A stretch of DNA of 64,000 nt from Anisakis pegreffii. Lineage: Eukaryota; Nematoda; Chromadorea; Rhabditida; Anisakidae. The stretch is taken from contig JAPYMA010000173.1 of the NCBI GenBank assembly GCA_035041965.1, forward strand, positions 186,001-250,000, read 5' to 3'. The notes beneath the pieces are model-generated. The model made no database searches, had not been told where the DNA came from, and was given only the letters and a program-made list of their open reading frames with translations. The position numbers and the translations under genes were made by a program. This document shows positions 1-10,435 of this stretch, one piece after another. Numbering within the stretch: position 1 is the first letter of the stretch; the number at the start of each line of letters is the position of its first letter.

Positions 1-1640
1 CCTGTAATTCGATTGAATTATTCTGGTGAATAATTTATATACTTGTGATAATAATGTAATAGGGCGATAGTTCGCTAGATCTTCTGGGTCGCCTTTCTTC
101 CTTAGGAGTACTGTTTCTGATGTCAACCAATTCTTTGGAATTTCGGTGTTTTGTAGATATTTCGTAAATCTTTCTGCAAGCGCTTTATTGAGGTTATCTC
201 CACCCATTTTCAAGTATTCTGCTTTTATTTTATCATTTCCTCGACTTTTATCTGTTTTTATCTTGCTCAATGGATTTTTAACTTCCTCCTTCATTATTGT
301 TGGTATTTCTTCTTCTTGAGCTCGCGATTTCTTCTCTGTAATCTGTATTTTTGAAGAGTATAGATCATTGTAGAATTTTTCACATATTTCTTTTATCTCT
401 GATCTCACTGATGTTGTTCTTCCAGAATTATCTTTCAGAGCATTTGGCATTTTTCTTTTTAATGCAACATCTCTTTCTGTTTTTTTCACGCTTTCATGTT
501 TTTCTGCTACTTTCCTTGTTAATCTCTCAATGCGATATGCTTCACAATCAGCTTTGATGCAGCGTCGCATTTTTGCATAATGATTTGTACTCTTCTTCGT
601 TTGTTTTTCCTTCGATAATCCTGCGGGCTCTATCTGCCATTAATTGTTTTGTGTGATTTTGTATCCTCGTTGTTCTTCTTGATGGGGCTTTTTCGCTTGC
701 TTCTTCAGATGCTTCGTTAATTTTCTTTACTAGGTCTTAATAGTCTTGACTAACATCATTACTCATTATTGACCAATCCTGGGCTTCCAGTTTGTTCGCT
801 AGCGATGTCAAATTGACAACTGTAGTTGATATTCGAGAGTTTTTCTTCAGCACTACATTTTCGTGTGAGTAGTTTATCTTCACTGTTGTGTGTATAAGCC
901 GATGATCAGAGCCAATGTGGATGATGTTTTCTCCGATTACTGATATATCTGAAATGATGCGTTTTGAACTCGACATTACATAATCTATTTGATTTTTTGT
1001 GGCACCATTCGGGCTCTTCCATGTCCATTGTCTTCGTGCTGATTTTTGGAACATGGTAGATCATTTCTGTCTCCTATACCGTACCTGCCAATGTATCTTT
1101 CACTTTGATTGATTCTACATCCCACTTTGGCATTGAAGTCCCCTTGTACAATCGTGTATGTTGATTTTTTAGTCATAGCCCTTTCTAGTTCATCGAAAAA
1201 TTCTTCCAGATCTTCAGCATCTTCTGTGGGCTGTGCATTATTTGTGGCTGGGGCTTATACCTGTACGATTTTTAACGTTCTAGTTTTATCGATACATATG
1301 ATCAACACTGCCGTTCTTGGAGAAAAAATGTCACAGCATTCGATGAAATTTGTTACTTGTTTTTTCACGATGAATCCGACTCCCCCTACTCTCGATTCGT
1401 TGTCACTAGCTCTTCCCAAGAACACCTGGTCTCCTGTATGCCATTCTGCAATTAGTTCGTCACTGCGTGTTGCTTCTGATATTCCGATGATGTCTGCTTT
1501 TATTTTTGATACTTCTTCGATATACGCTTGAACTAGGTAGTCCGTCGACATCGTTCTTGTATTGTGCATAGCCACAAACAAACGTTCAACCCTTCTATTA
1601 GACTTAAATCGTTGCCCATCCGGTCCGTTTTCTAATTTCT
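1..1640 (-). pseudogene. RTE-like LINE ORF: AP endonuclease plus start of reverse transcriptase
   Basis: On the minus strand from about 1640 down to the window edge the reading frames give an endonuclease/exonuclease/phosphatase domain followed by the start of a reverse transcriptase. Visible motifs are MHNTRTMSTDYLVQAY and IIGISEATR near the N-terminus, VQGDFNAKVG around 1130, a WTWKSPNGATKNQIDYVM block near 1000, GSDHRLI near 910, and the RT entry LLRKKGDPEDLANYRPITLL at 55-115. These match the order and spacing of RTE-clade LINE proteins, which nick target DNA and copy their own RNA into it. The copy is dead: a UAA replaces the expected Tyr of VQVYAP near 1250 and a frameshift lies near 1060. 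The catalytic RT core would lie left of position 1. Confidence 0.85.
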
Positions 1641-2075
1641 CTGAATCCTACTCATTTCTTTGATTTCTTGGTTTTTTGGCAACCTTTTTTGCGATAGTTG
1701 TGTTCGGGTTGCCAGCCCTTGTACCTCTATAGCCGCGGTTTCACCGTCCCGCTTTAGCCGGGTTGGCCCTAGGACTCGGATCCGTAATCGTCATCCCGGC
1801 ACCTACAGAAAGCCTGTCCGGCTTGGTTGTACCTGCTAGAACTTAAAGCTCCTCTGGTATAGCCTTTCTGACTCGTTGGCACCTTTGCACTACGACAAGT
1901 AGCGGAATCAGACTTGCAAGGGTTCAATGATGTTGCGAAGCAAAAAATTATGAGGCATAAATTGCGACTCCAACGCCAGCTGGAGTATGAATCAATATTG
2001 ATTAGTGGTGCCCACGGCAAGAAAGGCTCACCTACCAAGAGTAATTCAAGATGACAGAAGGGATCCACGATTTCA
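1641..2075 (-). mobile_element. Probable 5' leader of the RTE-like LINE
   Basis: This stretch is GC-richer than the DNA around it and has no supported gene. It lies just upstream (minus strand) of the LINE ORF and ends where similarity to intron 3 of the downstream 7TM gene copies begins (about 2075-2090, compare 11805 and 26265). The simplest reading is that it is the 5' untranslated part of the LINE, so the insertion sits inside intron 3 of the first 7TM gene. No target duplication could be read because the other end is off the window. Confidence 0.45.
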
Positions 2076-2436
2076 GTAGTTCATTAATTTTATCCTCTTA
2101 GTTACTCCTTAAATATTCAGTTTGTTTCCAAAATGATTATTTTATCAAAAGCGGCTTAATACTGTCCGCACTCATGTCAGCAAATTTCTTCATTATCAGA
2201 CTAATCTCCTCACTTTTGTTTTTCGATAAGTCGGAAAGGGATTCAGACTGAGTAATTGGAGTCTCTCAAGCTTTTGTGGAGGTAGAACAAATGTGGGAAG
2301 ACAGAAGCTCATGTAGCTGCACCTGCTGATCAAATGGAAGTGAATCATCGAGAATTCATTGTTTCAACATCAGTGAGATGAAATTTGCATCCATTCTTGA
2401 GTTGTCAACAGCTGAATAATAGGCAAAATCTTGCAG

Positions 2437-4113
2437 ATATTGGAAATTATATTTTGTTGGCGTTGATCTGTTTGTTGTTGCATTTTCAACATTCATTACG
2501 ATTGAGAGCAGCCTTCCAACAGGTCTCAATGTCGCAACTTTTTCTGAAACCTATCTCTTCTTCGCCACGTACACTGCTACAACATTGGCCTCAATAACGG
2601 TTGGTTTATTCCCCTCACTGATTCTCCTTCGAACAGCGATACACAGACTTTTGTTGGCCAGGGGTCGAACAGGCAATACGCGGACCCTTTGGACTTCATT
2701 ATCTATCCTTGGTACAGAATTTCACCATAAAATGTTAAAAATGAGTAAGCATGTCAGCCAAGCAATTTCCGCTCATAAAAAACAAAAAAAAAAACGTTGC
2801 AACCTTCCAACGATTCTCTAGGAAGGAGCTGTTCATCCAATTCAAATAATTTTGCTGCAAGTGTTCACCATTAATCAGCAGATCGAGTTGGGCCCTGACA
2901 TTTGGTGGCAATCGACCGATAGAGGGCGGTATTCGGTTATAAAGCTGCTGAAATCAGAGAAGATCATTTAGAGTTGATTTCCTATGTTGAAATATGTTGA
3001 AACCAACTTTACTAGAACAACGATTAAATGGTCACATAAGCTGAATTAACCACTCGAAATAAAGGAATAATTCTAGCTTTACTCCCGCTGAAAAACGCTC
3101 GGGCTAGTCACATATTTCAGGCAGTTGTCACGGTGGTTACATATTACTTCAAAAAAACACATAGTGGTGAAGCCAACAGCCATGCAACTCTGCTTATATC
3201 AACCGTACTTTACGTTACTCCAATGGCACTTGCAAATGCCCCTAAACTTGGTATGTACCATTGCATTACATCAATCGGTGAACATGCTGAGAACCACGCT
3301 CGCTTACTGCATATGAATTCCATCTGCCGTGCTCTATTTTCCATTATGAACGATAATTATGTTCATATTCTACTTTAAGGTCCACTATTGATTGTTCCGT
3401 CTCATTGATGTTTCAATAATTACAGTCATTAAACTCACGCTTCTCATGGTCGGAGCCTTTCCACAAAGCGGAACCATTGCAGCAGTCTTCACTTTTTCCA
3501 CAGGAGTTTTGGTAATTGTTTAGTCATTTCACTTTTCTATGCCACAAGCGCGTCATTTTCACTTTTTTCAAACAAATCAATCGGTCAAAAACCTCTCGAA
3601 AACACTTGGCAATATTTCGAATGTATCCTTTACGCCGACAATCCGTTCCCAACATCACTTCTTTTCGACAAGTTCAAAACAGTGACGGCGTCAAATTATC
3701 GAGCGCATATCGCAGCGTGGCAAAATAGATGAGCAGTCTTATTGTTTCAGTTTGATCATCACTTCACTCTTAATCATTCATTGTTTTCAGCTCGCTCTAT
3801 TTATTCTAATTTCAGCTATCAGTTTCTCCATTCCTGCCGATTCTTCTGTCACTCTAAATAGATGAGCATTCACATTGTTTCAGATTCCTATGAGATCGCG
3901 CAAATTTCTTTCTGATTTCAGGGATCAATTGGTCCACTTCAACCGATTCTTCTGTCACTCTCAACACTTTTTGCACTTAATATCTATCGAGTTCAGCTGT
4001 ATTCGATCTTTAAATGCTGTTCACGCGGAAAGAAGTGCAACAGAATTGCAAATAGTGATAAAGCTATTTCACACAGAACAGCGGCCATTAGAACTGTAGT
4101 CGAACATGTATGA
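2437..4113 (+). CDS. 7TM chemoreceptor-like protein, tandem copy 1 (3' exons only)
   Basis: Four exons matching exons 4-7 of the complete copies at 10436 and 24900. They are 2437-2599 (after TCTTGCAG, donor ACG|GTTGGT), 3121 to about 3370 (after ATTTCAG), 3426-3511 (donor TTG|GTAATT) and 3922-4113 (after TTTCAG, ending in TGA). The translation is strongly hydrophobic, with a membrane segment at VDLFVVAFSTFITI, another at LLISTVLYVTPMALAN, and a last helix SIGPLQPILLSLSTLFALN followed by a basic Cys-containing tail. A multi-pass plasma-membrane receptor is the likely role; the serpentine family cannot be assigned. Exons 1-3 are not in the window because the LINE occupies intron 3. The donor of the second exon is unclear. 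A decayed extra copy of the last exon lies at about 3800-3860 and stops at once. Confidence 0.6.
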
Positions 4114-4263
4114 CTGGATTCTGAAACACCAGAAGCCTAACAAACAAGCGCCGAAACCGGATAGTCCCCATCTGAATGGAATATCACCAAGCACTCTCAC
4201 TCTGTAACGTGTTCCACAACGTTATTGATTATTAACTGATTCCGCTCATGGATTCTTTTTAGG
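4114..4263. other. Short spacer after 7TM copy 1
   Basis: No coding signal seen. The stretch from about 4195 (CTCTGTAACGTGTTCCA...) recurs at about 6350, 13747 and 29250 and marks the start of a repeated spacer block that leads into the 41-codon ORF. Confidence 0.5.
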
Positions 4264-4386
4264 ATGATCTCTGACTGTCTGCTTATTGATATCAAAGGGA
4301 AACGTATCCAATTTGAATTGAATTCAGATAATACGTTGCTATGTGAGTGTGAAAAATTTGTGTTCAGCAGATTTCATCTTGCATAA
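4264..4386 (+). other. Conserved 41-codon ORF block, copy 1a
   Basis: An ATG-to-TAA frame of 40 residues preceded by CTTTTTAGG, which would also serve as a splice acceptor. The peptide begins MISDCLLIDIKGKRIQFELN. Equivalent frames stay open in three other copies (6416, 15580, 29316), all in the spacers downstream of the 7TM genes. No known domain is recognised. It could be a small protein, a terminal exon or a chance open frame in a young repeat. Confidence 0.35.
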
Positions 4387-6415
4387 ATCTCAATTCGCCA
4401 CCCCACGAGAACTGTGAGAAGAGCAAAGGAGAGTACGTTAAACCTCGGACGATTTGTACACAGTAGTAAAGCATACCACCATTCTAGGACTACACAAAAC
4501 TCTAGGATCTGATTGGGTTGATGGAGTTCTTATTCGTTGTTTGCGCTCAATTTCCGGTGAGACCATGTCATTGTGACTGGGTTATAGCTGTTTGTTCTCC
4601 TTTTTTTGGATCAATACCCACGCATATGCACATAATGAACAAGCAATCATTCACTTGCCACTGAATGAGTGTGATTAGGCTGAAGGAAAAATTTACGGAA
4701 CAAATAGTGTTTCACACGCATAATGAAGAAATCAGATCACACCGTGTGTTTCTCTTAACAAAAAGTATTTCTAAGATAAAAGCTTCGAACTATTTTCATT
4801 CTTCTTTGGTTTGATAATGCTATTACGCTTATGTTTCAACCTCAATTTTTCATATTGGTGCATTGAGCTTTGCACGAAACCGAATAAACGAATTCATTAA
4901 TCCAGTCAATGTTCTTGTTTTTTTACATAACATGGTTCGAATTGTCATATCATTCGTAAATAATCTAAACGAAGGGTAAATCCTCATCTGATGAGCTTGT
5001 GCGCTGATTCATGAACCTTTATTCTTATCAGCTTTCGAGGACAGCACGTTTCTGCCCGGTTATATGAATTTCTAAAAAAAACTGTAGAAATTTCCGGCAA
5101 AAAATTGTTCTTTTGATTCCATTTGGAATTTCAAAAGCTAACTACACCTGAGCAGAAATACAATTTTAAACCGTTGAATCAAGCATTGCTGCGTTCTGGT
5201 ATGAGCAAATTATTTTTAGAAACCCATGAAATGGCAATCATTATTAGGAGAAATCAGAAGTTGTTGGTACGATACCATATATTCATAGTCAGATCCGTTC
5301 GGGTTTTACTAAATCTTAGAGTGCCTCTTGGTCGTTCTGATCCGCTAAATTCTGATGCTTTTCACGCGTGTGATCTCAATAGTACGTTCTCTTGAAAGAT
5401 GTGGTGAATCTGAATCTTCAGAAATATCCTCTTCACTTTGAGCAAAACAAGGCAAAACGTTTATGTGTCAAAATGAGGTCACTCGAACTGCCGTCATCCG
5501 GCAGGAAGTACACGATATACGAGTTTTGGATTGTCACCGATGCTGCATGAGTTCATTCCAGCAATGTTTCCTCCTGTTGGCAGTACCACTGTTGCTACCT
5601 GAAACCTTCTGTGTGATATTTGCTACCATCTCACTCTATTTTCCCCTGTCACTATCATCATCAATAATACCATTACCACACCTTCACCTATATCTTCATT
5701 GTCTAAACCAGAGTGATTATTGTCACCACCTTATCATTTATATTTCCAATCAGATATTGCTTCATTTGTAATCCTACTTTCCATTACGCCTTACCATTGA
5801 TCCATCCACCAAATGTTCACCATGGCATGATCAACGACAGCTCGATGAACTTTTACGTAACATTTCATTAAATATTCAACTGATTATTCTGCTCTTCATT
5901 AGTTTATATCACGCTCATCTGGATGCATTTATAGATACACTAACAGAGATAATCACATTTTCTAATAAGAACCAAGAGCGACGCACTTCGGCGAAAAATT
6001 AAGGAGTTTCTTCTCACGCGATTTGTTCGGCTTCATCTGTTTATTCAACTGCATGTTCTAAAGACTGCAAATCTTTTTGCTTCTCTGTTTGGGAAATTTT
6101 CATCCGATCGAAACGTCATAAATTCTCACCGAGTTCAGTCATCGTGAGAATTCATCGTCGAAGTGAGCACAATTGTTCCATTCAAAAGGATCTTAAGCTT
6201 GAATATCAAGTACCTTCCCATGATTTCTGACCGAAATTATCAAATATGTAGGTATCTGGATGAAAATCAATTGCAGATGTTTTTTTTCACCTTTTAGATA
6301 AACTCCGAATTTTTAATTTTTTCAAAATTCAAATGATATAAACAACTCTCCCTCTGTAACGTGTTCCAGAACGTTATTCTTGATTAACTGATTCCGCTCA
6401 TGGATTCTTTTTAGG
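4387..6415. other. Duplicated spacer, no supported gene
   Basis: Blocks here recur downstream of the other 7TM copies: 4390-5060 matches 29440-30400 and 5380-5590 matches 30520-30770 and 20640-20780. A short tail reading SDAFHxxDLxSTFS-stop at about 5350-5395 is kept at about 30505-30555 with some silent changes, but no complete exon structure can be built. 5825-5990 resembles 21905-22080 inside a hAT-like element. Around 5625-6560 unit 1 has an internal duplication compared with unit 3, so two partial spacer units follow one another. Confidence 0.45.
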
Positions 6416-6538
6416 ATGAGCTCTGACTGTCTGCTTATTGATATCAAAGGAAAACGTATCCAATTTGAATTAAATTCTGATAATACGTTGCTACCTGAGT
6501 GTGAAAAATTTATGTTTAACAGATTTCATGTTACATAA
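6416..6538 (+). other. Conserved 41-codon ORF block, copy 1b
   Basis: Second copy of the 40-residue frame within the first spacer, starting MSSDCLLIDIKGKRIQFELN and ending in TAA, with the same CTTTTTAGG just upstream. It is closest to the copy at 29316 (both carry FMFNRFHV near the end). Its presence here shows that this spacer holds two partial units. Confidence 0.35.
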
Positions 6539-8744
6539 ATGGCGGAGCCGGGCTCCTGTTGGCAATACCACTGTTGCTACCTGAAACTTTCTGTGTGATA
6601 TTTGATGCCTGCAAGTACATCGAGAAGTTTGACCGCGATGAATGATTCTGAGGTGAGAGTTACGTTGACAACTGTGTTCACACGTCATTGAAATAGCACA
6701 TTCACGTTGCATGACACCATTAACAACTTTAGTTTTCGGCATTTTCATTCAATGAGGCAGCATTCCAAACGCGCAAAACGAGTAAACTTTCACTCGAGAG
6801 GTTCGCTGCTGCGCACTTTGTACATACAGAAGACATTTCAAGCGTATAGTTCGTTTCAGTCATATGGTAAAGAATGTAATAATGAGGGGCGTTGTCCTCT
6901 GAAATTGTATTCGCGCGTTGAAAGGGTCTACCTGTAACTCAAACTGATTTTGACACCTTATACATAGTTCCGCTTTTCCCTCGCGGATATCAATAGGTTA
7001 ACGCATGAACATCCGCTTCACTTCATTTCTATATCAGTGTCCTATGTGCGGTAAACATTTTCTACCACGCTTCCGAATCCTTGGCGAATAGATTGATCAT
7101 CATTTTCAATGACCTTTACAAGCGATTACTGGAATTGGTGAAAGTCATCGTTCGAAAGGATTTGAAAAGGTACGCCTCTTTCTCATTGCACTCGAATTTG
7201 CTTCCGCCACGACCACTAATCAGGATGTCATCAGTGATTATTTCATTCTCTGCATTACATTTGCCATTTTCTTCATAACTTTTACAGCCACTGTAATATC
7301 CAGCAAGGTTGACTCAAAAGCAGTCCTTCCTAGCCTACATCGTTTTCGATAAACTATTATAGGACTGACTCCATGATTCTCGCATGGTTCTATAATATTC
7401 ACAGAGCTTGTACAACGTTAATCGTTCAGCTGAGCGACCTCAAAGCTACTAGAAATCTCACGGAAAGAAGTTTTTGAATTTGTTTGCTTGAAAACTTGTA
7501 AGCGAACCTCTCATGTGGTTCATTAGAATCACATAAAATGTCTTTCTGAAAAAGGGTATATTCGTGATTGTTGTGGCATGTGTAATGAAATGCATCACGT
7601 AAAACATTCCCGTGAACATCGGTTAAGTCGTACTGGACAAATAGCAAGTAATATCACATTCAACAACACTTTCTTCTGATGTACCCTGAAAGCTGTGAAT
7701 TTATGAAGTATTCAGAAATTCTCACTTCCTGTTACATTTAGATGTAGACTTCACTTGTATTTCAAAATTAACTTGCTGGATCGTTTGTGAAACAAGGTTG
7801 GCCAAAATGATGACGTATTTGTTGCAATCCTATTGAATTTTCCTTATTCCGCCTACTTCTTCGCTTATCCGGAAGCACTTACCAGGAGCAAGGTTGTCCG
7901 ATGGGCAGTTGCCTCGCCGGTTGTCTTGCCAGTTGTCTCGAAAAATTTCTGAATACCGTTTTATGTGTCAACGTAGCCTCATCAGCGAACATCGCGATTC
8001 CTCAAGTTTAGCTGTCCGGAATGCTTTGCTCGCGTTATGTGACAGCTCGGCGTTATTGCATGCTGCAAATGGGAGCATGTTTACTTTGCAACGCTCAGCA
8101 ATGCAAAAAAGGAGGTTTAGTCAGTGGAGGTCTATCGTGAAAATGTTCCATTATGGGACAGGAAACGGAAATCAAAGCGAAAGCATTCGCCCGACATATA
8201 TATGAAAACACTAATTGTGAAAGAGGTTTCACCAGAGGCCTTCTCGACCATCTAAATAGTCAATGATAACGAGGTGGATGTGTCAAAAAAGAAAATGAAA
8301 ATTATGCGTAATCATGGTTCAAAAATTGACGTCCTCTATCAACATTGAAACGATACATTTTTGGTAACATTAGTATCATGGGAAAGTGATTACTGATGAT
8401 CATCAGTGTGATCAGTTTTCACTGAAGGAATTGAACAACTAGTGGTGACTAGTTGTCATCATTGTGACTAGTAATGCCTCTATTCGAGTTAAAATGTTAT
8501 TTTGTTGGTCTATTACGGGCAATAGAATAAAAGAATTCTCAAATAAAGGGCGCACAGAACAGATTTGAATTGAACCGATGAGGAGCGAAATAGAATAGAA
8601 AAGGACACGTTTTGGCTGTTCTTTGAACTGTTCTCCGTGAAGCACTGCAGTAATAATCAGATAAGTTACCCTTATTGCATTATTACTGCTGTTATAGTAA
8701 TTTTTACTTATAATTATTAAATTATTAAGGTTACTGTTATTATT
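6539..8744. other. Duplicated spacer, no supported gene
   Basis: 6560-6960 matches 30730-31130; 7000-7680 matches 21010-21420 plus 22704-22960; 7860-8110 matches 23110-23340 and 32150-32660. An open frame at about 7020-7165 (…ESLANRLIIIFNDLYKRLL…) is also open at about 21010-21175 but is lost in the third unit, so coding is not supported. A cysteine-rich minus-strand frame at 6491-6748 changes at most substituted codons in the copy at 30718 and is not taken as a gene. Confidence 0.4.
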
Positions 8745-8816
8745 AATATTATTATTATTATTATTATTATCCTTATTATTATCATTATTATTAACATTAT
8801 CATTATTATGATTATG

Positions 8817-8890
<74 letters not shown>

Positions 8891-8908
8891 CATTATTATT
8901 ATTATTGC

Positions 8909-8985
<77 letters not shown>
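8745..8985. repeat. (ATT)n microsatellite
   Basis: About 240 bp of nearly pure ATT trinucleotide repeat with a few interruptions (ATC, ATG, GCT). The long poly-Ile and poly-Asn open frames here come from the repeat and are not genes. Confidence 0.97.
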
Positions 8986-8986
<1 letters not shown>

Positions 8987-10435
8987 ATACCATTGAGTCG
9001 ATGTAATGTTGAAGGTAGCTAGGACAGTGTGCGAGTTACACCATTTTGCAGCCGTTTGATTGAAATATCAATGTCAGCAGGACGTCAGCAATTGAATCGC
9101 ATAGGGATTTTTAATACCCTGGTTATGAAGATTTATCTGTTGAATGGAATTTTAATGCTAACAAATTTTCATAGATTATCTCGATACGATTTTTTGTTGC
9201 ATAATGGATTATTATTATTTCGTCGAAAGATGTTTGAGGCTTCTGCAAGGATGGCGGAAATATTGTTTCTCAAACGCTGATAGCTGCTGGAGATTCGGAT
9301 CCACCAAAATACATTATATTCAATGTCCTGGGTTACAGCCGTTAATTCTCATAGCTGCATAAATCTGTTGTGAGAAATTCCCTCAAGAAACAACTGAAAG
9401 GTGCGACTGTGATTCGGAATGAAAACGCTATTTTCGAATGCTCGCCATGCTGTAAACTATAGGAGCAGTCCATCACAGAAATTGTTCACATTTTATGCCT
9501 CCAATGAAGGTTCAGGCTTGGAGGATTTTAGTCTGATTGAACGAATCAGTTCATTCCAAAATAACTAGTGTGAGAAACTTGCTTCAGTTTCGGACCAACT
9601 GCTAAACGAACCGAATCCTCTCTCTCCTTCAACGATGCTGATTATCAGAGCCCGAACAGAATCGTATAAGAGCGTAATAAAATAAAATAAAACGGTTCTG
9701 AAAAAAAAACCGCATAGGACAGAACACAAGATAACAGTTGGAGAGCAGAATAGAATGGACTACAATATTTTGCGAAACGTATGGAATGGAGACATCAACA
9801 ACTGTGACCAGTGATCCTCCTATACCACTCAAAACGTTCCAGTTCTGTTCAATCCATGGAATAAAATCGATCAACTCAAAAAAAAGATAAACTGATGAGA
9901 ACAGAACAGAAGATCTGAAGTGCGGAAGGCAAGAGAACAGAACGGCTTTCAAAATGAGGGGTGGAGAACAGAACGGAATGAGCAGTTGAAGGCGCGGAAC
10001 AGAACAGAGCAGATCTTGGCTGTTCTTTCGGCTGTTCTCCGAGATGCACAACTATGATAATGATATAAGTTACCATTGTTTAATTTTTTGGAACTTGTCT
10101 GTATCCTTGTCATTATTCTTATTGCTACTTGTTCTCATGATCATGCTTCCTAGGATTATTCATTATTTTTTCGTCATTATAGTTATTATCGTTAATTATA
10201 ATTGTGAATACCATAAATTATCGTTAATAACTGTTATATTTTAATTGTTATCGACTGTTATTATGAAATATTCTGGATTGTTACTGTTCAAGGTGAAAGA
10301 ATAGAGCATGGCATGAGATGGTCGTTCTGTCTCTGAATCTGCGCAAAAATTTCAGTCGTGTGAGGACTAACGTATAGCCGTCCTCCTGTTAGTATCGTTA
10401 TTGTTCGCTTCTGTTGTGACGCTATTTGTTAAAAC
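8986..10435. other. Spacer with GAACAGA-rich repeat
   Basis: No gene seen. About 9650-10045 is rich in GAACAGA/GGAACAGAACAG motifs and closely matches 24340-24515 upstream of 7TM copy 3; a shorter relative lies at 8510-8660. 10060-10435 corresponds to 24520-24899 and should contain the promoter region of 7TM copy 2, but no clear TATA or initiator element stands out. Confidence 0.5.

Noticed and set aside
1769..2068. 99-residue minus-strand frame upstream of the LINE ORF
   Set aside because: It lies in the presumed LINE leader and shows no gag-like or other motif.
3800..3860. Extra last exon for 7TM copy 1
   Set aside because: It resembles exon 7 after a TTTCAG but reaches a stop within about 15 codons; a decayed duplicate.
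6491..6748. Cysteine-rich minus-strand frame repeated at 30718-30963, considered as a secreted peptide
   Set aside because: Most differences between the two copies change the residue, the segment is missing in unit 2, and no signal peptide is visible.
8439..8996. Long poly-Asn and poly-Ile open frames
   Set aside because: They are translations of the (ATT)n microsatellite and have no start context or flanking coding sequence.
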